Assembly (NCBI GenBank): GCA_963576725.1
Contig: OY755240.1
Coordinates: 18,191,743-18,255,742, forward strand
Direction of reading: 5' to 3'
DNA: 64,000 nt
DNA from: Azorinus chamasolen
Taxonomy: Eukaryota; Mollusca; Bivalvia; Cardiida; Solecurtidae
The translations under genes were made by a program, and so were the position numbers. The notes beneath the pieces are model-generated. The model ran no database searches, was not told the DNA's origin, and worked only from the letters and a program-made list of their open reading frames with translations. Positions 33,801-45,800 of the stretch are shown piece by piece (the first letter of the stretch is position 1; each line of letters starts with the position of its first letter).

Positions 33801-36800
33801 TTTGCAAAGGCGTAGAAAGGTGTATTCATGGAGGAAACTGTTAATAGATTAAATCTTGATATTATAAAATGATCAACAATGATTTTCTGCTTTATTAAAG
33901 ATGGCAGCCAAGGGTATCAAGCCTCTGGCAAAAGACCAGAGAAATACTTTAATGCAAGCCGTGTCCGGTGATGTTGACATGGTATGTCCTTCATCAACCA
34001 AGATTGTCAGAATCTTCACGAGCAGTACTTTTACAGGTATGTACGATAAAACCCCTCTAAACTTTAACCATTTCCCTGTTCTATGTTTATTTCAAATTTC
34101 AGTACCTACTGAATACTCAGGGACAAAATAGTTATATTGAAATATAGAATATGGGACATTGTAGCCATTATAGAAGCCAATCAGTCAAGTGTTTTAACCC
34201 TTACCTCCATAGGCTATTTTTAGACCCAACCTCTTTGAATGAATCTACCCAAAAGGAGCATTTACTACAGAAAAGGAAAATGTTATAATTGTTTAGTATA
34301 GAAACCATTGTGATAAATAGAGCATTTGCTCCTATGGAGCAAATGCTCTATTTATCACTATGGTTTCAAGAATTGACTATTACAGAGGTGTAAAAAGGCG
34401 TATTTATGGAGGAAAGGGTTAATATATGCCATTATTAAAATTCAGCTAATGAGTACATGTACTCATGATGGCATTATAACTCCCCTACTGGCAACGCCAA
34501 AGGGGACTATAGGTTTGCACTCTGTCCATCCGTCAGTCACACTTCAGTTAGATATTAAAGTGATATTTGGTATGTAGTTTTATTACAATGAGTTACAGAT
34601 CAAGTTTGAATTTTGGTACACAACATTTTGTTACGCTACATTGATTTTTCACAGAATTTCAGCTGTTGGACTTAGAAAAATTCCATCAGTCACACTTCAG
34701 TTTGATATTTGGTATGTAGTTTTATTATAGCGAGTTATAGTCTATAGATCAAGGTTGACTTTTGTTACGTTACATGATTTTTCACAGAATTACAGCATGT
34801 GAACGTAGAATTCGGCCAATAAGGGACTATGGCATTGCTTTCAATGCTACCATTACATGTGTTTAATGAAAATTTAAACTGGGAAAGGGTTAAAATTATA
34901 TATATGTAGTATGAAAATTATGCGTAAACATAACAGAGCTACAGATAAGGGTGTGCATACTCAAAACAAATGTACTCAAGTCGTCATTCTCCACCAAACT
35001 CTATGTTGAGACCACTCTTTAGAATCGTCTCTTTGAGACGATTCTAAAGAGTGGTCACAACATAGGGTTTGATGAAGAAATACAGAAATTATACAATTTT
35101 TTTTTTTAATTTACCAATCATAGTTGGAGCTCTGCATATGTACATGTATATTGTAAATATTTGTTTACTCATCAGTAGTATGATTAGTGTAACAGTTAGA
35201 CAGCTTGTTCCTGATGAGAAGTTAATCAGTGTCTTATGTTTGGGATCGGGGTCAGCACTGTTTGCTTGTGATATAATAAAGATATGATTCTACAGTTTCT
35301 TCCATGGCCAGAAAATCCTGTGTCCAAGTACTTATATAACAATTGATTTAATTAATATTCATGGTGACATTATTTCTTGCATGAATATTCATTGAGTAAT
35401 GGTTTAACCCTTTCCTCCATAAATACGCCTTTCTACGCCTCTGTAAAAGTCACTTTATAAAACCATTGTGACCAATAGAGCATTTGCTCCTATAGGAGCA
35501 AATGCTCTATTTGTCACAATGGTTTCAAACTACAAAATTCTAAAAGTTTCCTTTTCTCTAGTTAATGTTCCTTTTCGGTAGATTTATTCAAAAAGGTTAC
35601 ATATCTTAAACTAGAATAAGGAGGAAAGGGTTAATATTCTTACTTGTTTTGACAGACACTAAGAATGAAAGGAACATGCTAATGAAGCATGCCTACCCGA
35701 AAATCAAGGAACATTGTTCTAAAATTGGCTACGAGTTTCAAGTGGTTGATATGAGGTGGGGTGTCAGGGACGAGGCTACAGACGATCATATGGGAACTGA
35801 GCTGTGCTTGAAAGAGCTGAAGCTATGTCAGGATGTGTCTACTGGACCAAATTTCATTGTGAGTATGGGGTGTATAAAGCTTTAGGAAACTTCTCTACAG
35901 AAGTAATGAACAAAACTGAGCTTTCTATACTTAGCAGCGTCCTGTTTTTAACCCTTTCCCTCATACAAACGTGTTTTCACGCATTTGCAAACAGAGTAGA
36001 CCCAGATCAGACGGCTCCTATAGGAGCCATCTGATCAGGGTCTGCTCTGTTTGCTAATAGAATTTGATAAATCTGTTTCTTTGCTTTCTAACATGTCTAC
36101 AATATTCCACCTTCAATATTTCTTTATAACTATTTTGTTAATGAATATTCAGTTGGTATTGAAATTTGGCCTAAATACAGAACAGGGAAAGGGTTAACCC
36201 TTTACTCCATGAATGTTCATGTAAGAAATAATGACATCACAAATATTAATTAGATTAATTGTTATAATAGCACATAGACTCAGGAATTTTTGGCCGTGGC
36301 AGAAACTGTAGAATCATATCTATATTATATCATAAGCAACCACAGCAGACCCTGATTAGACAGCTGAACTATCTGATCTGGGTCTACTCTGTTTGCAAAG
36401 ACATAGAAAGGCGTTTTTATGAAGGAAAGGGTTAATGATATAAAAAAATGATGATAATAATAATGACAATAATAATTATGGCATAATAATAATAATTATT
36501 ATTATAATTTATTTATTATTATTATTTTATGACTCAAAGGACAACCAAAACAAATGTGTATAACACATGATCTTTAATTGAGCAAGAATCATGTCACAAC
36601 CAAAGATATAAAAATGAATGTAAAAATGTGTGGCAGAAGTGGCCGCGGAAAAATTCAGGAAAAACAGAAGAGATAGACCGAGCATGTGTCACAAAATCCT
36701 CACATTTATGAGTACTTATTTGTAAAATTTGCAAGACATAATTATTGATAAAGTGGCTTATAAGTAGCCATTAGGCAAAGTACATGTATAAGAATAAAAG

Positions 36801-39800
36801 AAATGTTCCGCCCACAGTCAAAATAATGGCCTAAGTCAGGAATTACGCAATATTCCTTGGACAAAACCCGACTACGACCTAATTGAACCTGTACAGTAAC
36901 CTGGGCCATTACAATCAGCTTGTGATAGTCAGTTGGGTAACACACTGAATGCAGTCTAATCTTATGAACCAGCGTCATATACACCAGCCTGAATGATGGT
37001 AACACCCGCCAACCAATTGACAGACATTATGACAATACCTGCCAACCGGGTGACAATTATACCTGCCAAAATGTTTGGTCGGATTTTCATGAAACTTCAT
37101 AGGATTGATCAGCACCATGCATAGTTGTGCATGTTTTATTCCTGTATTCTTTCAATCACTGTTGTCACACAAGTATGGCTTTTTTAAAAAGAATTACATG
37201 GAAAGTTTCTCTAAATCTTGTTTTGTAATATAACCACTACCCTTGTTGGTCAGTGTAAGAAAAGTGACCAAATGACCAAGGGGGTAGCTATTTATACTAC
37301 AACTGACCGGATATATGCCAAATAGTGTATCTGCTTTGCCACTTTCTATAGCGTCTATAGAGACTGAAACACGTCCATTCCGCAAAAATAAATCCTGCTA
37401 TTTTGATATGAAATAAAAATAACAGAGCTTATTTTATGTCTCCCCCCCCCCCCCCCCCCCCCCCCAGTATACTGGGGAGACAAATTTGTCTGCACGGTTT
37501 CTCCAAAACCTTTGGTCGGATTTTCATGAAACACTATAGGATCGATCAGCACCATACCTAGTTGTGCATATCTTATTCCTGTTCTGGTTCGATGATTTTC
37601 TTTTACGGGACTTTGAAATTTTTACATTGAAAATTTTGTCTGCGCAGTTTCTCCAAAATGTTTGGTCAGATTTTCATGAAACTTCATAGGATTGATTAGC
37701 ACAATGCATAGTTGTGCATGTTTCTTTCAGCCACTGTTGTCACACAAGTATGGCTATTTTAAAAAATTTACATGGAAAGTTTCTCTAAATCTTTGGTCGA
37801 ATTTTCATGAAAGTTCATGGGATTGATCAGCACCATGCCTTGTTGTGCACATCTTATTCCTGTCTTCTTTCAGTCACTGTTGTCACACAAGTATGGCTAT
37901 ACACCCTTCCCCAGAGTCATTGAAGCCAAGGAGTTTGAAACGATGATGGAAGGCATGGAGGAAGAGGAGAACAGAAAACTGTTTCAGAGGTAGACAGGAC
38001 TGTAGATAAGCTTTGCATCTCCTATTTCTTTCACTAAACTCTTATCTTGCAGCTACGAGGTGCTTGTTAACCCTTTCCCTGTTCTATGTTTATTACAAAT
38101 TCCAATACCTACTGAATATTCATGGCCAAAATAATTATAATGAAATATGGAAGGTGAAATATTGTAGCCATTTTAGAAAATAAACATATCTATCAAATTC
38201 TATTAGCAAACAGAGCAGACCCTGATCAGACGGCTCGTCTAGGAGCCATCTGATCTGGGTCTACTCTGTTTGCAGATGCGTGAAAACGCGTTTATATGAG
38301 GGAAAGGGTTAACCCGTTACTTCATAGATACGCCTTTGCAAACAGAGTAGACCCAGATCAGAGGACTCCTGTAGGAACAGAGTAGACCTAGATCAGACGG
38401 CTGCTGTAGGAGCCATCTGATCAGAGGCTGCTCTGTTTGCTTAAGATGTAATATAGATATGATTCTACAGTTTCTGCCATGGCCAAAAATTCCTGTGTCC
38501 ATGTGCTATTATAACAATTAATCTAATTGATATTCATGATGTCATATACGAGCCACCTGCCTAAAAGGGTCTAAATTCTTCTATACAGAAATTTTGAATA
38601 GTCCAGATTACTGTATTTCTCTTTCTGCACATAGATGGTATACAAAGAATTGTAGTACAGTAGCTTCCACCTATGTACTGTACTCAGAATGCATGCACCT
38701 ATTGGGCTTTATAAACTATGACCGTCTACCAGGCAAACATGTATTTCTATACCCAATGCAACAAAGTTGCAGCCTGGGTATATAGTTTTTAACCCGTCTG
38801 TCTGTTAGCCCTCTCATCCATCCGTCCATCTGTCCGTCCAATATTCCATCTGTATATCATAATGCATTTTTTGCTCATCTAGCACTTTCATCTCTTGACC
38901 AATTTATCTTAAATTTGCTTTAAGAATTGTCATGAATAAAAGCTTGGAAGAGTTCGATTTTCAGAGGAATCCATCATGGGAAACCATTTTTATACGCCCA
39001 CCTAATAAAGGTGGTCGTATATTGTCGTGGCCCTGTCCGTCCGTCCGTTCGTTCGTCCGTTCGTTTGTTCGTCCGTTCGTCCGTCAACATTTTGTTTGTC
39101 CACAGTTTTCTGGGAAAACTATTTGACAGATATTAATGAAACTTCACACAAATGTTAAATGCATCAAGATCTGAAGCTGAGTTGATTCTGAGGTTCATTT
39201 GAATTTTCATTTCAGAGTTATGGCCCTTGTCCTTATAAATTATGCAAATAGTTTGTCCGCTGTTTTCTGGGAAAACTATTTGAGAGATATTAATGAAACT
39301 TCACACAAATGTTTAATGCATCAAGATCTGAAGCTGAGTCGATTCTGAGGTTCATTTGATTTGTCGTTTCGGAGTTATGGCCCTTTTACTTAAAAAATAA
39401 TGCAAATACATGCAAATAGTTTGTCCGCTGTTTTCTGGGAAAACTATTTGAGAGATATTAATGAAACTTCACACAAATGTTTAATGCATCAAGATCTGAA
39501 GCTGAGTTGATTCTGAGGTTCATTTGATTTGTCGTTTCGGAGTTATGGCCCTTTTACTTAAAAAATAATGCAAATACATGCAAATAGTTTGTCCGCTGTT
39601 TTCTGGGAAAACTATTTGACAGATATTAATGAAACTTCACACAAATGTTTTAAGCAACAAAATTTGAAGCTGAGTTTATTTTGAGGTTCATTCAGTTTGT
39701 CTTTACAGAGTTATGGCCGTTGCACTTTACAAAAATCTGCAAAAATGAGGATTAGCTGTAACTTTTTTATTTAATAAGATATTCACTTCATTTTTTTAAA

Positions 39801-42800
39801 AAATAGTATCACCTTAATATGGAAATCAAGATCTGAAGCACAGATTAGAAAATGTCAACACTTATAAGGCATGTTGAATCAGAGAAAGTTTGCAAGTGGG
39901 CGTATTATGTACCGACGTATGCGGTACTCTTGTTTTCTCTGACACTGTGGTGGCATGGGCTATGTGAACTTTCTCACTAAAGTTCTTTATTATATTGTTG
40001 TTTTTTCTATTTTTTGCATATAGATGGTACAAAAAAGATGACAATGCCGTACCTTCAGCCTATGTGCTTTCCCCCATTAGTACGTTCCTACCAGGTTTTA
40101 TAAGCCATGACCCAGAGCTAAAGAAATCTGCCAGGCAAACATGGTGGGAGGAGAGTGAGAAAATGCAAGATGCCCTTGACATCACAGTGACCAAAGTTTT
40201 CACTAAGGAGGTTGCCAGAAAATATATAATGTCAGGTACACATGAAGATTTCTTTGCTAAAAGTCCTTTGACTGTTGTTGTAATGTGTTAATGTTACTAT
40301 GCTAACCCTTTAACCCTTTCTTTCATATACACGCCTTTTCACATGTTTGCAAACAGAGTAGACCCTGATCAGATGGCTCCAATAGGAGCCATCTGATCAG
40401 GGTCTGCTCCGTTTGCCTATGAAGTTATAATAGATTTGATTCTACAGTTTCTACCTGAGCCAAGATGTCATGTGTTCATTATTTCTTAATACAATAAGAC
40501 CCACATATTTACGCCTTTTGACGCCTCTGTAAAAGTCACTTTTTGAAACCATTCTGATAAATAGAGCATTTGCTCCATAGTGACATGATTTATATACACA
40601 GGATGTTTTGGTATTGGAAGAAACTGTAGAATTAGGTCTTTTATAATATCATAAGCAACTGAACAGTATGGGATCAGACGGCTCCCATAGGAGCCATTCG
40701 ATCTGGGTTTTTTCCTGTTTCAAAAGGGATGAAAAAAGTTTGTATGAGTCAAATGGTTATACAGATGATGTGTTCTCCTACATAAACCATCTGATCTTGA
40801 TTTACTCCTGTGTTGATACACAATTAACCTTTTACTCCATAAATAGGCCTTTCTACGCATTTGCAAACAGAGTAGACCCAGATCAGATCGCTCCTATAGG
40901 ATCCGTCTGATCAGGGTGACTGCTTTGTTTGTGTTATATGATATGATTCTCCAGTATGTGCCATGGCCAAAACTTCCTGTGTTCATGTGCTATTATAACA
41001 GGTTAATCTAATTGATATTCATGACGTCATTATTTCTTACATGAATATTCATGGAGGAAATGGTTAACCCTTTCCCTCATATAAACCTGCAAAGAGACAA
41101 GACCAAGATCAGGGTCCATGCTTATAAAACTTTTAGTTGAGTCTGATTTCGTTCTCAAGTTTTTGACTGGTCAGATTTGAGCCTTTGGCTCAAATCTGAC
41201 CAATCAAAAGCTTGAGAACTCAAATCTGACCAATCAAAAGCTTGAGAATGAACTCAGACTCGACTAAAAAGCTTTATAAGCATGGACCCAGGTGGCTCCT
41301 GCAGGTACAGGAGCGGCCTGATTCAGGTGTGCACTATTTGCTTATGACATGATGTATATCTACTTCTACAGCTTTTGTCAAAGCCAAAAAATCCCTTCAA
41401 AAGTTTACTTTATAAATATACAGCATATAAATATTCATGATGTCATTTTTTCTTACATGTATATTTAACAGGGAATAGGTTAAAAACAATTCAACTGATA
41501 AATATTTATGATTTCTTACATGAATATTCATCAGGTCTTGGGTTAAAAGAAATTCAAGGAAGATACATTACATTAACCCTTTCCTCCTTAGGCTATTTTT
41601 AGATCCATCCACTTTGAATAAATCTACCGAAAAGGAGCATTAACAAGAGAAAAGGAAACTATAGGAGCAAATGCTCTATTTATCACAATGGTTTCAACTG
41701 ATGATTTTTACAGAGGCGTAGAAAAGCGTATTTATGGAGGAAAGGGTTAAGAGATTGAAGTGGACAACATTTTGGCAGCGGCAGTTGGCTTCTTACTCTA
41801 AAGATTAACTTTTGTTGCAAACTTTGCACCAAGCTTTGTATTGTCTCTGGTGTACATGTTATTTTATATAAAGTAAAACCCCTCTAAACTGGACGTTAAA
41901 TTTAGTATAATTATTGATCTTGGAGACAGGTGGCAGCTTAATGTAGAGTGAAAGTCATACATGAACTTTCTGCAGGACTTCCTTCCTGCATTAAGTAGCC
42001 ACCTGCCTAAAAGTATCTAAATTCCTCTCTGCTAGAATTCCAGTTTAGACTGGTTTTACTGTTCTATGTTTTCAGTGACAGAAACAGAAGTACAAGAAGG
42101 CCTTCTTAAGTGTGAGAACCCATCCAAGCACACTCTCTGGTTCCGTCGAGACATAGAAGATATTGATAAGCAGCCGAGCAGTTACCAGTTGTCTCGTTTC
42201 ATAGGTCTGTTTTTAATAGCTATGTTTCCTTTCCTACTTATAAACGCCTTTTCACGATTGTGAAAATAGAGTAGACCCAGATCAGATGGCTCCTATAGAA
42301 GCCATCTGATCAGGTTCTGCTCTGTTTTCTGAAAGTATTGTATTGATCTGTTTCTGCAGTTTATGCCAAGTTGAACAAATGCCTTGTTCATGTTCAATTT
42401 AACCCATTCTCTCCTAGGCTATTTTTAGACCCAACCTTTTTTAATTAATCTACCGAAAAGGAGCATAAATTATAGAAAATGGGAGTTTTAGAATTGTGTA
42501 GTATTGAAACCATTGTGATAAATAGAGCATTCATGCTTCTATGGAGCAAATGCTCTATTTATCACAATGGTTTCACAATGTGAATTTTATAGAGGCGCAA
42601 AAATGCGTCACTAGGGGGTAATGTGTTAAATGATTATGCCAATGAATATTCATGAGGTGATGGAATGTTTAATAAATACTGAACAGGGCAAGGGTTAAAG
42701 TAATTATGGCCTAAATCTTTTATTTGGTAAAATATGTTATCTGTTTTATGAAAATTAGCATGCATTTATTTAATTATTTCCTTCATATAAAAGTTTTTTC

Positions 42801-45800
42801 ACACATTTGCTAACAGAGTAGACCCAGATCAGATGACTCCTGTAGTAGATGTCTGATCTGGTTCTGCTCTGTTTACTTATGAAACTATGATAGATCTGGC
42901 TGCACAGTTTCTACCAATACCCAGCAATTGTGTGTACATATGACATTATAAAAAAAGCAGTTAATGAATATGCATGATGTCATTATTTCTTATATAAATA
43001 TTGAACAAGTAAAGTGCACACTTCGTAATATTTTGTCATCTGATTCAAAAATAAAATTTCTCTCATTTCTATACAAAACTTTGATCAAAGTGTCAAACAG
43101 TTTGGACCCTAATGAGTCGCTGCATTATCTGTCGTCTCATCAGGATCAAAACTGTTTCCAAATGTTATCACACTAGCAGATATTAATCCAATCATAATAC
43201 ATGTATTCATTTTGGTACATCCAATTAGATTCACAGTAAAACTTCTCTATAACGACCACTAAAATGTGTTAATTAGTTGGTATTTAAGACAGATGGCTGC
43301 TTTAAGCAAGATGAAAGTTAAACACAACACCCCTATGGGAGCGTTCTGTTTTACTTTCATCTTGCTTTCAGCGACCGACTGCCTTTGACACAAAATACTT
43401 AATATAATTTAGTGGCCGTTATAGAGAGGTTTTACTGTACGAGTTATATGTATGTGAAAATTTATGTTTCAAAGGGTAAATATTTTAGTAGTCTCAGATC
43501 TGCTGTTCCTGGATTTGTCTTTAATATTCTTTATTGAACCTTTCCATCATACATTATTTTTTCTCACCTTTGCAAACAGAGTAGACCCAGATCAGACAAC
43601 TCCTGTAGGAGCCATCTGATTAGAGTCTGCTCTTTTTAATTATGAAATAATATACATGTAGATCAGTCTACAGTTTCTGCCACATTCGAAAATTTCCTTA
43701 TTGCTAATGCTATTAACTCTTTGCACGCCAGCGGCGAAACTGTTATTACTTATGCAAACAGTTTGGATCCAGATGAGACGCCACATAATTATACCCTGCT
43801 TTTGATATCAGTGGTTCATGAGCTTAAACCTTAATAGTTTCCTTCATATAAATGCATTTTCCCACATTTGCAAACAGAGTAGACCCAGATCAATCGGCTC
43901 CTATAGGAGCCATCTGATCTGGGTCTGCTCTGTTTGCTAATGGAATTAACGTTATAACTAGAGCTATTACCTGTTTGGGACAATCTCACTTGAATGTTCA
44001 AAGCAAGCATAACATTAAAAGCAAGAACATTGTATCTGAACTTTTGCAAATAGATAAAGAAGGCATTTAGTCAGGACTCACACATCTGAACATTTTATCC
44101 AAAGAAAGATACTAAGCAAGAATGTTTTTAAATGGTATTTTGTTTATAGACAATACACAGGTTTATATTTTTATACACAACACACAAGGTGGTATTTTGT
44201 TTATAGACAATACACAGGATGGTATTTTGTTTATAGACAATACACAGGATGGTATTTTGTTTATAGACAATACACAGGATGGTATTTTGTTTATAGACAA
44301 TACACAGGCTGGTAGTTTGTTTATAGACAATACACAGGGTAGTAATTTGTTTATAGACAATTCACAGGGTGGTATTTATTTATATATATGTTATACTGGA
44401 TTGTATTTGATACAAAGTAAACAGGATGATATTTTTATACACAATACACAGAACATTAATTTTGTATACATGTTACTCAAGGTGGTATATTTTATGCAGA
44501 ATGTACAGGATCAGAGGAAAGATGGAAGAAGGCAAGAGAAATGCTGAGAGAGCTGAAGGAGGAACAAATTGCCAAAAAGCTGAACCCAGACAGAATAATA
44601 AGCTACAGTATACCATGGAACGAGGCATCAGGTAGGACTGACTTTTACCTTTCTCTAATCAGCATCTGTAATGATCAGGTACAAGATTATAAATATCACA
44701 GATAATATTACAATAGTGTTGCCTTAACCCTTTCCTTCATAAATATGCCTTTCTATGCCTCTGTAATAACCACTTCTTGAAACCATTGTGATAAATAGAG
44801 CATTTGCTCCTATAGGCCAGAGCAAATGCTCTATTTATCACAATGGTTTCAAACTACAAAATTCTAAAATTTTACTTTTCTCTAGTAAATGCTCCTTTTG
44901 TGTATATTCATTCAAAGAGGTTGGGTCTAAAAATAGCCTATGGAGGAAAGAGTTAAACCTTCAATATACATTAAAAATCCTCTAAAGAGGACTTCTAGAA
45001 GAGAAGAATTTAGATACCATTTGGCTGGTGGCTGCTTAATGCACAGTGAAAGTCATGTAGAAAGCTTTTCTCGGACTTTCACCCTGCATTTATTTAGCTT
45101 CCACCTGTTTCCAAGACTGATACTTATACTAAATTTAACATCCAGTTTAGAGGGGGTTTACTGTAGGCATAGGATTCACAATTTTCAAGCTGAACAATAC
45201 TGTAAATGATGCATTTTAGAAGTCTGTAAAAATGGAATAAATTTGAAGTTTATTTAACGCACAATAGTAGGTAGTGGAAATAACTTTGTCCTGATTGGTT
45301 TCATAATTATGTGTTTGCGATATCAAAATAATATTACGCTTGACTGTGTAAACCATTATCATTGATTCACAGGTACAGTAAAACCCCGCTAATGCGACCA
45401 CCAAAACGGGGCATAATTCTGGGTGGCAGAGGCAGGTGGTAGCTTAATGCAGGACGAAAGTTATGCAGAAAGCTCCTATAGGAGCTTTCTGCATAACTTT
45501 CGTCCTGCTTTAAGCATCCACCTGCTTTAGACGACATCAGTGGCTGTTTATTCAGTGGTCGCATTAGCGGGGTTTCACTGTATATTGATTAGAGAAATGT
45601 TCATAGAATAACCATTGTACTATTTTGTTTATGCAGACGTCAGGATAATATGCGTAAATTGAAACATTTTCAAGAATAACTTCTTTATTTTTCCACATAA
45701 ACATATACTGTGCCGCTCTTTAGAATTGTCTCTTCGAGATGATTCTAAAGAGTGGTCACAGTATAGGGTTTGGTGGAGAAATGATAATTTTAGTATTTGA

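Noticed and set aside
35804..36034. Separate protein ending DPDQTAPIGAI
   Set aside because: Out-of-frame reading of exon 5 running into a family A MITE.
38986..39935. Coding gene with GTCCGT repeats (frame at 38932-39126)
   Set aside because: The frame follows a microsatellite within a known type of TIR repeat.
44132..44370. Repeat-protein gene or CRISPR array
   Set aside because: A plain 30-bp minisatellite; the frame stays open only because 30 is divisible by 3.
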